The notes beneath the pieces were generated by a model. It saw only the letters and a program-made list of their open reading frames with translations, did no database searches and was not told the origin of the DNA. 64,000 nucleotides of DNA from Thalassolituus marinus (GTDB lineage Bacteria; Pseudomonadota; Gammaproteobacteria; Pseudomonadales; Oceanobacteraceae), in contig NZ_JAEDAH010000099.1 of the NCBI RefSeq assembly GCF_020320395.1, forward strand, positions 4,655 through 68,654, written 5' to 3'. Below are positions 34,238 to 42,678 of the stretch, piece after piece (the stretch's first letter is position 1; each line of letters starts with the position of its first letter). The translations under genes and the position numbers were made by a program.

Positions 34238-36286
34238 TCAGTAGGTTCCAATCAGATTGATCTGCCATACCGGCTCGATGTCGCGGTACTGGCGTATATC
34301 TCCCTGCTGTTGCCAGGGCACCATGCCGGGTGTCAGGTTAATACTGATCAGTGAATGCCAGCGCTGGTTCCACTGATATTCAGCGTACAGGTCCAGGCGT
34401 TGCAGGCGGGTGGTCTTTCGTTCGGTGTATTGCTCCCCGACCGGAAGTAACTGCTTACTTGGACCTTGCAGCAGCCAGTGTCCGCCGTAACGCAGTTGTG
34501 GAATAGGGTGATGGTGGAAGCCCAGCCTTGCCATGTACTGTGGCTGATTCGGGAGTTGTGGTGATGTGTCCAGTTCCGTGGTTGCCTGAATCTGAGAGCT
34601 GTAAATTCCGCCGCCGATATCAACGCGCATATCTCTGCTTCCGGGGTAGAACTCGACATCTAACTCTCCGCCACGCAACACCGCATTGCCCGGATAGTTG
34701 GCGGGTGTCAGCTCTATCTGGCCACTGTTGTCTGCTGCCGCAGTCATGCGCTGGTAAATGGCATTATTGATGATTCGCTGGAATGCCCGGAGGACAAAGC
34801 CACTGTTGCGGTCAGCCAGCGGGGAGTTGCGCTCATGAAAGTTCTGTTCGTAGCCAAGGTTGATGTTACTGATCAGCTCCGGATTGAGATCATCATTGCC
34901 TTGCCAGACGATATTCTGCTGCTGAAAGCGGTACGGCACCCGATCTGTCAGTTCAGGCTCACGGGTGTTCTGGCTCATGCTCAGACGCAGGCGTTTGCCG
35001 GGTGCGAATCGATGCATCAGGTGAAATGTCGGTAACCAGTGGGTATCGGTGGCTATGCCAGATGAACCGGTATCCGACTGGCTGTCGAGACTGACTTCGT
35101 ACGAATACAGATGAATCCCCGCCTCGAATTCCGTATTGCGGGTCAGGCGCCAGCGATCCAGCAGGAATGCACTCATAAGATTCTGCTTGATGTCGTAGTT
35201 GTAGGGCAGGCCGGATGGCTCATTGCTGCTGATCAGAACCGTATCGGTCAGACTGCCATGAACACGTTTTTTCTGCTCAAAGTTCAGGCCAGCAGACCAG
35301 CGGTGCTCATCCTGCAGCTCCTGCAGCTGCCAGCCGATGGCATAACGGCTGTCGTCAATCTGCTGGGTTTGTTCGACCTGGTCCGGCAAGGATTGCTCCA
35401 TCTCGATGTCCTGGTCGTATTGCTCTGCTGTGACCCAGCTGCGCAGGGCAAAGCTCTTCCAGCGCAGCCGCAGGTTCATGCCGAAACGCTGTGTCAGCTT
35501 GTCAGCCTGGCGTTCGGTGTCTGCTGCTCCCAGATCCTGCACGGTCAGGGTGCTGATGCGGTTGAGGGGATACACCCCGTGATAGCGCTGTTCTTCGCTG
35601 CTTTTAAGCTGCAATGCATAAAGTTGCAGGTCATGACGCTGATTGAGCTTGTGGTTGTAACTGAGCAGCAGGTCACGGTTCAGAGAGCGGTCGTAACCGT
35701 GCCAGCGGTCATCAATGGCGGCACTGCGCACATCGCCTTCCATTTCATTGCGGTTCAGCCGCTGTTCACCGCTGAGGCGCAGTGAGTGATTACCCTCAAT
35801 GAGTCGGGTCGCGAAAGCCAGTCGAGAACTCAGGTTCTGGCCGCCAAGTCCGGCACCAACGAACTCGGCGCCGTCAGCGGTTTGCAGAATGACGTTGATG
35901 GTTCCTGCGGGAGCGCCACCGAGATGAATGTCGGCTCTGGCGTTACGGTCAATTTCGATGCGCTCGACCAGGGATGCCGGAATCTCACGCGTAGCGCGAA
36001 CGTTATTGGTGCCACCGCCAAGCAGTGGCTGACCATTCACCAGAATGGTGAGGTAGCGGCTGTCCAGACCGTGCAGCTGGATTTCTGCCTGGCCGTCCGG
36101 CTGGAAGCCAACGCTGACACCGGGAATGTGGCGCAGCAGGTCGAATAACGTTTGTGCAGAGTAGAAGCGCAGGTCGCGCAGGTAATAGATCTCCTGCGGA
36201 TAGGCCACGCCGGTTACCGTTTGTGGCAATGCCAGAACCGGCAGTGACAGGCTGGCCAGAATAACTGTAGTAACGAGTCTGTTCAT
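34238..36286 (-). CDS. TonB-dependent outer-membrane receptor 1
   Basis: The 682-residue precursor has a signal peptide (MNRLVTTVILASLSLPVLA). A plug domain (TLFDLLRHIPGVSV, RYLTILVNGQPLLGG, LVERIEIDRNARADIHLGGAPAGTINV) is followed by a 22-strand-type barrel rich in Tyr/Gln and ending in QINLIGTY. The substrate is unknown. The TonB box is not obvious. It starts 23 bases downstream of the rsmC stop on the same strand, with AGGGA upstream, so it is probably in an operon with merR and rsmC. Confidence 0.88.
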   Translation of the reverse strand: MNRLVTTVILASLSLPVLALPQTVTGVAYPQEIYYLRDLRFYSAQTLFDLLRHIPGVSVGFQPDGQAEIQLHGLDSRYLTILVNGQPLLGGGTNNVRATREIPASLVERIEIDRNARADIHLGGAPAGTINVILQTADGAEFVGAGLGGQNLSSRLAFATRLIEGNHSLRLSGEQRLNRNEMEGDVRSAAIDDRWHGYDRSLNRDLLLSYNHKLNQRHDLQLYALQLKSSEEQRYHGVYPLNRISTLTVQDLGAADTERQADKLTQRFGMNLRLRWKSFALRSWVTAEQYDQDIEMEQSLPDQVEQTQQIDDSRYAIGWQLQELQDEHRWSAGLNFEQKKRVHGSLTDTVLISSNEPSGLPYNYDIKQNLMSAFLLDRWRLTRNTEFEAGIHLYSYEVSLDSQSDTGSSGIATDTHWLPTFHLMHRFAPGKRLRLSMSQNTREPELTDRVPYRFQQQNIVWQGNDDLNPELISNINLGYEQNFHERNSPLADRNSGFVLRAFQRIINNAIYQRMTAAADNSGQIELTPANYPGNAVLRGGELDVEFYPGSRDMRVDIGGGIYSSQIQATTELDTSPQLPNQPQYMARLGFHHHPIPQLRYGGHWLLQGPSKQLLPVGEQYTERKTTRLQRLDLYAEYQWNQRWHSLISINLTPGMVPWQQQGDIRQYRDIEPVWQINLIGTY

Positions 36287-36309
36287 GGAGCGTCCCTGCC
36301 GAAATTCAA

Positions 36310-37311
36310 TCAGTTATGGATGCACAATAGTTTGAACCCTTTCTCCTGCACCATAACGTTGGCTTCGGCGAAGAACTCCCGCGCCCAGTCTTCATAGGGA
36401 AGGTGGCGATTGGCAACCAGCCAGATCTGACCGTCAGAGGTCAGGTGGCGACCCGCGGCGGAAAACAGTTCGCGGGCGAAAGCGTAATCGGTTTCCTTGC
36501 CCTGATGAAACGGCGGGTTGGTGAACAGGTAATCGAAGCGTCCGTCTATGTTGTCCAGTCCGTCGCTGGCGATGATGCTGGCTTCCGCCTGCATGCGAGC
36601 ACTGTTCAGCTGTGCGGAGCGAATGGCAAAGGCGTCGATATCGGCCAGTGTCACTTCCAGTGCTGGCTCTTCCAGTTTCATGCTGAGACCAATGACGCCG
36701 GAACCACAGCCCAGATCCAGCAGTCGGCCACGCGGCGGCGCAGGTACATGTTCAAGCAGCAATGCTGTGCCAACATCCAGCGAACCGTGGTTGAATACCC
36801 CCGGTAACGTCATATAGCTGTGGCCGTTCTGGTTAAAGGAGCGAGCCAGTTTCAGCCAGTTGAAGTCAGATGATGGCTTCAGAGCTACATGCCACAGGCT
36901 GCTGCGGCGGGCGGAATCTGTTTTGGTCGTGTCGTCGCTACAGGCCTGCAGAGCCTTGCCGATGCTTTTGCCACCGGCATCATTTTCGCCTGCTACCCAT
37001 AATTCGCTACAGCGGTTAGCAACCAGTTCGGCCAGTGCCTGGGCCAGTACTTTTGATTTCGGCCAGACAAGAATGACACGATGATCGGCTGAAATGTCGC
37101 TCGCCTGGGGCAGGGCATGTGTTATCTGCTCTGTGGGCAATGCGCGATGAGCTGCAACTGTGAGCAGATCCCAGCTCAGTACCTTGCTGCCGGACTGGCG
37201 TAAGGCGTTAATCCAGTCGGGTGGTACATCGTTTTCAGCAGTCAGAATTGTGGTATTGCTATCAAGTAGCTGCGGATGGCGCAGCAACAGTTCATATACA
37301 GCGGAACTCAT
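36310..37311 (-). CDS. rsmC: 16S rRNA (guanine-N2)-methyltransferase RsmC
   Basis: RsmC methylates G1207 of 16S rRNA. The 333-residue protein has the duplicated RsmC architecture: a degenerate N-terminal half and a catalytic C-terminal half with TLPGVFNHGSLDVGT, the SAM motif LLDLGCGSGVIG (residues 197-208) and the NPPFHQG motif (about 264-270). Its ATG overlaps the upstream merR stop by four bases, so the two are translationally coupled. Coupling to a light-type regulator is unusual. Confidence 0.93.
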   Translation of the reverse strand: MSSAVYELLLRHPQLLDSNTTILTAENDVPPDWINALRQSGSKVLSWDLLTVAAHRALPTEQITHALPQASDISADHRVILVWPKSKVLAQALAELVANRCSELWVAGENDAGGKSIGKALQACSDDTTKTDSARRSSLWHVALKPSSDFNWLKLARSFNQNGHSYMTLPGVFNHGSLDVGTALLLEHVPAPPRGRLLDLGCGSGVIGLSMKLEEPALEVTLADIDAFAIRSAQLNSARMQAEASIIASDGLDNIDGRFDYLFTNPPFHQGKETDYAFARELFSAAGRHLTSDGQIWLVANRHLPYEDWAREFFAEANVMVQEKGFKLLCIHN

Positions 37312-38225
37312 GTATTAAAGCCTGTAAGCATATCGCGGATGGTCAGTGCAGCCAGATGCAGGTCATCCTGCAGCCAGATCATGCCTCGTTCGAGTAAGTC
37401 GGGTTGTGAAGAAGATGGCAGGCCTGCGATAAACAACGGCAGGCCGCTGTCACGAGTCAGGCTGCTGAGCTCGGCTAGAAGTTGTGCTGACGCATCGGCT
37501 GGCGTGCGGATGATACTGGCTTGCCAGCGCGGCCCATGGTTGATGTCGCATAGTTGGGTAGCACTCATCTGACCACTGAACCACACCGGACGCAGACCAT
37601 GCTGGCGCAGCAGCAGCGCCAGAAACAGCAGCTCGACGTCATCGTCAAAGCCGGTGTTGGCAACGATCACAGCAGCCCCGTCTGACTCCTTGCCGTCGTA
37701 CAGGCATTGAGCCAGACGTGCCTGCAGAAAACCGCTGAAAAAGCGCAGACGGGCGGTGCCCTGGGTCAGGCTGGTGGTCGTTTTCAGTTGCTGATACAGC
37801 GGCAGGTAGAGGAAGCGCACTGCCACATCCACCGGAAAAAACTGGGCGACTTCAGTAAACAGAGCGGCTACGCCATGCGCGTCGAAATCCTGCACGGCGG
37901 AGATAAGCGCTTCGCGGTAGTGTTGCCACTGTGAGGGCGCGGCAGCCGGACTGCTGTTTTCCGGCTCAGTAAGGCCTTCGCCGTTGGCGATCATCGCCTG
38001 GGCCTGAGAAATGGGGATGCCGCGATTCAGCAGCGACACAATTTTGCGGATCAGCAGAATATCGTCAGCTGTGTAGAGACGGTGACCCTTCTCAGTGCGC
38101 TTGGGTGTGATCAGGCCGTAGCGTCGTTCCCAGGCTCTCAGGGTGATCGCATTAACGCCGGTTTCGCTGGATACTATCCGTATAGGAAAGTAGGCAGTCT
38201 GGCTTTCGGGGGGCACATTCGACAT
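37308..38225 (-). CDS. MerR-family regulator with degenerate B12-type domain (class II LitR-like)
   Basis: The 305-residue protein has a MerR DNA-binding domain (FPIRIVSSETGVNAITLRAWERRYGLI, residues ~13-75). A helical domain and a Rossmann-like domain related to the cobalamin-binding photosensors LitR/CarH follow. The B12-ligand residues are missing: the DxHxxG position reads GFDDDVELLF, and no His is seen in the linker helix region. This fits class II LitR proteins, which do not bind B12 and, in Pseudomonas putida, are reported to work with a short LOV protein. A short LOV gene is divergent here. rsmC overlaps its end. Confidence 0.87.
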   Translation of the reverse strand: MSNVPPESQTAYFPIRIVSSETGVNAITLRAWERRYGLITPKRTEKGHRLYTADDILLIRKIVSLLNRGIPISQAQAMIANGEGLTEPENSSPAAAPSQWQHYREALISAVQDFDAHGVAALFTEVAQFFPVDVAVRFLYLPLYQQLKTTTSLTQGTARLRFFSGFLQARLAQCLYDGKESDGAAVIVANTGFDDDVELLFLALLLRQHGLRPVWFSGQMSATQLCDINHGPRWQASIIRTPADASAQLLAELSSLTRDSGLPLFIAGLPSSSQPDLLERGMIWLQDDLHLAALTIRDMLTGFNT

Positions 38226-38246
38226 CGCCGGGTGTCCGGATAAGAG

Positions 38247-38342
38247 TTATACAAAGTTATTCAGATTCTATAAGCACTTATACGCAAAGTAAAAAACCGT
38301 CAGTACAGCCTTGACCGCTGCTGATGAGAAACATAACTTTGT
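38247..38342. promoter_or_regulatory. Operator-like repeats between the MerR and LOV genes
   Basis: A perfect dyad, TATAAG-CA-CTTATA, lies at 38269-38282. ACAAAGTTAT (38251-38260) recurs inverted as ATAACTTTGT (38333-38342). A third, partial CAAAGT box lies at 38285-38290. One inverted copy overlaps the likely -10 of the LOV promoter. This is a good candidate region for MerR binding; the binding itself is inferred. Confidence 0.55.
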
Positions 38343-38395
38343 GCCATGGTGGCCGGCTCTTATGGTGCTGGTCTGACAATGTTGCGGAGACCCAG

Positions 38396-38851
38396 ATGAC
38401 CACTTTTGCGGATGATGAACAGGGCCCTATCAGCCTGTCCTTGTTGAAGAAAGCCGTTGATGCTTCCAATGACGGCATTGTGATTGCCGAGCAGGAAGGC
38501 GAGGACAATATCCTGATTTACGTGAATAAGGCATTTGAGCGCCTGACGGGTTATAAAGCTGACGAAATTCTTTATCAGGATTGTCGTTTTCTGCAGGCCG
38601 GTGATCGTGATCAGCAGGGGCTGGATACCATCCGCAAAGCCATTGTCGACGGAGAGTCGTCCCGGGTGGTACTGCGCAACTACCGTAAGGACGGTTCCAT
38701 GTTCTGGAACGAGCTAAGCATTACACCCGTGTACAGTGATGAAGAGCAGCTGACCTATTACATTGGTATTCAGAAAGATGTGTCAGATCAGGTGGCGTTG
38801 CAGGAGCGTCTGGCTGCAGCGGAAGCTCGATTGGCGGAACTTGAATCCTGA
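38396..38851 (+). CDS. Short LOV-domain blue-light photoreceptor
   Basis: The 151-residue protein is a single LOV (PAS) domain with short flanking helices, no effector. The photo-adduct cysteine is present (Cys63 in ILYQDCRFLQ). So are the FMN contacts Asn95, Asn105 and Gln126 (LRNYRKDG, FWNELSITPV, YYIGIQKDVS). It strongly resembles the Pseudomonas putida PpSB1/PpSB2 short LOV proteins. Residues 131-151 form a C-terminal coiled-coil-type helix (dimerisation). The ATG at 38396 has GGAG six bases upstream. It is divergent from the LitR-like MerR gene, its likely partner, and is followed by a terminator. Confidence 0.94.
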   Translation: MTTFADDEQGPISLSLLKKAVDASNDGIVIAEQEGEDNILIYVNKAFERLTGYKADEILYQDCRFLQAGDRDQQGLDTIRKAIVDGESSRVVLRNYRKDGSMFWNELSITPVYSDEEQLTYYIGIQKDVSDQVALQERLAAAEARLAELES

Positions 38852-38860
38852 GTCGCAAGC

Positions 38861-38894
38861 ATAAAAAAGGGAGCCGATGGCTCCCTTTTTTTAT
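38861..38894. terminator. Bidirectional terminator between LOV and ppa genes
   Basis: AAAAAAGGGAGCC-GAT-GGCTCCCTTTTTTT forms a symmetrical hairpin between the convergent LOV and ppa genes. Confidence 0.92.
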
Positions 38895-38905
38895 CTGCGA
38901 TCAGA

Positions 38906-39433
38906 TCAGCCTTTGTAGGCTTCTGCCGCTTTGACGATCATTGCTTTGGCTTCTTCAGCGTTGCCCCAGCCCTGAACTTTAACCCACTTACCTTTTTCGA
39001 GGTCTTTGTAGTTCTCGAAGAAGTGAGCGATCTGGTCGCGCAGCAGCTGAGGAACGTCGTCGATGTCGTTTACATCGTTGTACATCTGAGTCAGCTTCTC
39101 GTGTGGAACGGCTACCAGCTTAGCGTCGCCGCCAGCTTCGTCTTCCATGTTCAGAACGCCAACAGTACGGGCGCGGATCACAGAACCTGGCTGTACCGGG
39201 TAAGGAGTGATAACCAGAACGTCCAGTGGGTCGCCATCATCAGCCAGTGTGTTGTTGATGTAACCGTAGTTGGCTGGGTAGAACATTGGAGTCGCCATGA
39301 AGCGGTCTACCATCAGGCAGTCCATATCTTTGTCGATTTCGTATTTGATTGGCGCGTGGTTGGCCGGAATTTCGATCACAACGTAGATATCGTTTGGCAG
39401 GTCTTTGCCCGCTGAGATAGATGCATAGCTCAT
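38906..39433 (-). CDS. ppa: Inorganic pyrophosphatase
   Basis: The 175-residue soluble family-I enzyme hydrolyses pyrophosphate, driving biosynthetic reactions. Motifs include [19 protein letters not shown], the substrate segment [10 protein letters not shown] and the metal site [10 protein letters not shown]. Length is normal for bacterial Ppa hexamers. It is monocistronic, with a terminator on one side and a divergent TonB receptor operon on the other. Confidence 0.97.
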   Translation of the reverse strand: MSYASISAGKDLPNDIYVVIEIPANHAPIKYEIDKDMDCLMVDRFMATPMFYPANYGYINNTLADDGDPLDVLVITPYPVQPGSVIRARTVGVLNMEDEAGGDAKLVAVPHEKLTQMYNDVNDIDDVPQLLRDQIAHFFENYKDLEKGKWVKVQGWGNAEEAKAMIVKAAEAYKG

Positions 39434-39494
39434 GGTTGGTTCCTGAGATCTCTGAGTTATTGGGAAAATTGGGCGGGATTATACCCAGCAGGGG

Positions 39495-39523
39495 TTGTCC
39501 TGTCAGTCTGCCATAAGTATAAA
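39495..39523 (+). promoter_or_regulatory. Sigma-70 promoter of the TonB receptor-binding protein-kinase operon
   Basis: TTGTCC (39495-39500), a 17-base spacer and TATAAA (39518-39523) form a good promoter about 70 bases upstream of the TonB receptor start. No Fur-like box is evident around it. Confidence 0.6.
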
Positions 39524-39594
39524 GCCTCACCAGTGTTTACCAACAGGAGCAGGCCGCCTAGACTTCATTTCAGGTTCTGGTGTGGTCCTTATCA

Positions 39595-41790
39595 ATGAAA
39601 CAGCATTTTCTGATTGGGGTTCTGGTGTGGGCGACCTGCGCACAGGCTCTTGCAGAGGATTTTGCAGACTTCGAGCTGGATGCTCCCTTTGTACTGGAAG
39701 ACGATATTCCAGTGGTATTAACGGCTGCCCGTCTGAAGCAGCCTCGGGCTGAAGTGCCGGCCAGTGTCACCGTGATTGAAGCTGAGCACATCCGCGCCTG
39801 GGGTGTACGCACGCTACCTGAGCTGATGCGATTCGTCCCCGGTATGTTCATCGGTCATGGTGATGACGAGAACAATGCTTCTGTTGCCTATCATTCTGCC
39901 AACCCCAATCTGATGCGCCGTTTGCAGGTACTGGTGGATGGCCGCTCTGTCTACCGGGCCGGTATCGCAGCCGTCGTCTGGGACGACATTCCGGTGGCTC
40001 TTGAGGATATCCTGCGGATCGAAGTAACCCGTGGGCCAAATGCTGCAGCCTACGGCGCCAACTCGTTCGCTGGTGTAATCAATATTGTTACCAAGCACCC
40101 CGCAGATTCACTCGGTACGCATGTGCGCTACCGCAATGGTAATCATGGTGTCGACGACAGCTACCTGAGCTATTCCGGTCAGGCAGGCATGAGCAGCTTC
40201 CGCATTACCGCAAACCTTCAGGCCGACAGCGGCTTTGATGGTGATGAGGCAAAGAAAGATGAGTGGCGTGATAGTCGCCGTCACGGCTTCGTCAGCGCCT
40301 ACGTCAGTCGCCAGTTGCAGCCTGAAACTCAGCTGAATCTGCAGGCTGCGGTTAAACAGGGTCATACCGATATTCGCCAGAATCTGGGGGCTTATCAGGA
40401 GCCACCGGATCAGGAAACCAAACAGTATTATGTCTGGAGCAAACTGCAGCATGACCATTCGGCCACGCATCAGTCGCACCTGCAGGCCTATGTGTCGGTC
40501 GACGATCGTCAGCAGGGGGTTGATGCCTGTGTTCCGACCTTCCTGCTGGACCCGGACCTGTACAACTTTTACAGCTCAAACCCGGATGCGGTTAATGAAC
40601 TGATCGGTGGAGTCACCAGTGGCCAGTCATTGGCAGACGTGCTGACCCCTGAATATCTGGGAGCTCTGTCGGCTGAAGAGCAGGGATATCTGAGCAATGT
40701 CATCGCCCGTGTATCTGCCGATGCGGATAACTTCTCTGAAGTCAGCTGTGGTGATATCGACTATGACACTCATGAAACTCGTATCGACGTGGAATGGCAG
40801 GATACCGTGCAGTGGTCGCCGCAGATTCGCACAGTCTATGGACTGAGTTTTCGCCGTGATCAGGTCGACTCCGAAACCTTTTTCGATGGGGTACGTCGTA
40901 ACGATACTTTTCGCGCCTTTATCAATGCTGAATGGCGTATAACGGACTCACTGGTTTCGAATATCGGTGCCATGTATGAAGACGAGAATGCCAACGATGA
41001 TGCGGTGTCGCCGCGCATTGCACTGAACTGGCTGCTGACGCCACAGCAGAGTATTCGTCTGGTTCATTCGCGGGCAGTTCGTTCGCCCGATATGCTGGAG
41101 CAGCAACCCGACTATAACATTACTCTGCATAACTCGACGGATAACTACCTGGGGGCAGAGAATCCACGCTATTACATGCATCAGGTGTTCTCGAATCGTG
41201 GCCTGGGTCATGAACGCATCGCCAGCAACGAGATAGGCTACTACGGATTGTTTCCAACGGCCCGTCTTGAAGTGGATTTTAAGGTGTACCGCGATCGTAT
41301 GTGGGACCTGATATCGAATCCGATCAATCTGGAAACCCTGACGGTGCGCTCAGACACTGAGATGGTGATTTCCGGTGCAGAAATGCAGCTGCAGTGGAAG
41401 CCGGGCCTGAATGACCGACTGTGGGCGACGGCAGCGTATGTGGATACCCATGTTCGTCTGGGTGATACCACTGGCGTGGCGGATGTGGAGAACCTGTTCC
41501 GGTCTGAAACCCGCCTGAGTTCGGAGAACAGTATGGTGGTCAGCTGGACTCATACTGGCCGTGACTGGAGTACGACGGCCTCGCATTTGTGGGCCGACTC
41601 ATATAACCATGGCCGTAATAATTATCGGCGTTTTGAGCTGAATGGCAGAAAAAGCTGGGAAATCAGCAGCCTGACCATCTGGACAGGATTGTTCTGGCAG
41701 CACAGAATCAGTAATGACAGAATTAACTATACGAATCAGGTGTACTCTGACCGTAACAGTTACTACCTGAATGTGGGAATGGACTTCTGA
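39595..41790 (+). CDS. TonB-dependent outer-membrane receptor 2
   Basis: The 731-residue precursor has a signal peptide (MKQHFLIGVLVWATCAQALA) and a TonB-box-like VVLTAARLKQ. A plug (VPASVTVIEAEHIRAWGVRTLPELMRFVPGM, LVDGRSVYRAG, DIPVALEDILRIEVTRGPNAAAYGANSFAGVINIVTK) is followed by a barrel ending YYLNVGMDF. The plug resembles vitamin B12/siderophore-type receptors, but the substrate cannot be assigned. It is the first of three tightly linked genes; the next starts immediately at its stop codon. Confidence 0.9.
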   Translation: MKQHFLIGVLVWATCAQALAEDFADFELDAPFVLEDDIPVVLTAARLKQPRAEVPASVTVIEAEHIRAWGVRTLPELMRFVPGMFIGHGDDENNASVAYHSANPNLMRRLQVLVDGRSVYRAGIAAVVWDDIPVALEDILRIEVTRGPNAAAYGANSFAGVINIVTKHPADSLGTHVRYRNGNHGVDDSYLSYSGQAGMSSFRITANLQADSGFDGDEAKKDEWRDSRRHGFVSAYVSRQLQPETQLNLQAAVKQGHTDIRQNLGAYQEPPDQETKQYYVWSKLQHDHSATHQSHLQAYVSVDDRQQGVDACVPTFLLDPDLYNFYSSNPDAVNELIGGVTSGQSLADVLTPEYLGALSAEEQGYLSNVIARVSADADNFSEVSCGDIDYDTHETRIDVEWQDTVQWSPQIRTVYGLSFRRDQVDSETFFDGVRRNDTFRAFINAEWRITDSLVSNIGAMYEDENANDDAVSPRIALNWLLTPQQSIRLVHSRAVRSPDMLEQQPDYNITLHNSTDNYLGAENPRYYMHQVFSNRGLGHERIASNEIGYYGLFPTARLEVDFKVYRDRMWDLISNPINLETLTVRSDTEMVISGAEMQLQWKPGLNDRLWATAAYVDTHVRLGDTTGVADVENLFRSETRLSSENSMVVSWTHTGRDWSTTASHLWADSYNHGRNNYRRFELNGRKSWEISSLTIWTGLFWQHRISNDRINYTNQVYSDRNSYYLNVGMDF

Positions 41791-42678
41791 ATGCGACAAC
41801 AAGGAAAGGATGCATGGATAAGACGGGTGATGTCCGTCACTGCTTTTGCAGTGGCGCTGGCAGCGCCTGTTTCCTATGCAGACGACATTGCCTTCATTTC
41901 ACAGTCAGCGCCGCCACCCGTCCGCCAGCTATCTGAAGTTACAGCCTCTCTCACCGGTTTTTCAGTAAAACTGGTCCAGCCTGGAGAAGCCTTCGACGCG
42001 TCGTCCGTCAGCGCCTGTGTGCTGATTGGCCAGCAGATGCTGGATAACGCTGCGCAGCTGTGTCCCGACCGCCCGCGTGTTGCGGTGTTTGTGACCCGGG
42101 AAGGAAGCAGGAAAGTCGCCGGATCGGACTCTGCAATTTACCTTGAACCGCCGTTGCATCGTCAGGTGGCACTGACTAAAGCAATCCTCGGCAGCGATCG
42201 TCCATTGGGTGTGCTGGTGCACAATCGTGAGCAATGGCAGCAGATTGGTGGTCGAGCAGATTCTCTGGTGACGCCTTATTTTGCCGATGATTTCGACAGC
42301 GTTAACCATGCCTTGCTCGATCTGCTGAAAAACAGTCATGCGTTGATTGGTATTTACGATACCGACCTGTACAGCTCAGAGAATATCAAGAATATCCTCA
42401 TTACCGCCTACCGCCAGAATAAGCCGCTGATCGGACCTTCCAGTGCCTATATCAAAGCCGGGGCACTGGCGACGACCTACAGTGATATTGACGATGTGGC
42501 GCGGCGCTTGTCGGATGTCCTGCGTACCGGTCTTAAAGAAGGTGTATGGCCGCAGGCTGATTACAATCCTTATTTTAAGGTTCGTTTTAACGAACAGGTC
42601 GGCCGCTCGCTGAATCTGTTGTTGCCTGACAGTGACAAACTGGCGGCGGAGATTTCGGCCGGGGAGCGGCAGCGATGA
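41791..42678 (+). CDS. Periplasmic ABC-type substrate-binding-like protein
   Basis: The 295-residue precursor has a signal peptide ending SYA (residue 31) and a type-1 periplasmic-binding fold like the uncharacterised ABC substrate-binding family (segments such as ALIGIYDTDLYSSENIKNILITAYRQNKPLIGPSSAYIKAGAL). No permease or ATPase gene is nearby, so it is more likely a sensor component than a transporter part. Its ATG directly follows the receptor stop (TGAATG), and its own stop overlaps the kinase start (ATGA). Confidence 0.82.
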   Translation: MRQQGKDAWIRRVMSVTAFAVALAAPVSYADDIAFISQSAPPPVRQLSEVTASLTGFSVKLVQPGEAFDASSVSACVLIGQQMLDNAAQLCPDRPRVAVFVTREGSRKVAGSDSAIYLEPPLHRQVALTKAILGSDRPLGVLVHNREQWQQIGGRADSLVTPYFADDFDSVNHALLDLLKNSHALIGIYDTDLYSSENIKNILITAYRQNKPLIGPSSAYIKAGALATTYSDIDDVARRLSDVLRTGLKEGVWPQADYNPYFKVRFNEQVGRSLNLLLPDSDKLAAEISAGERQR

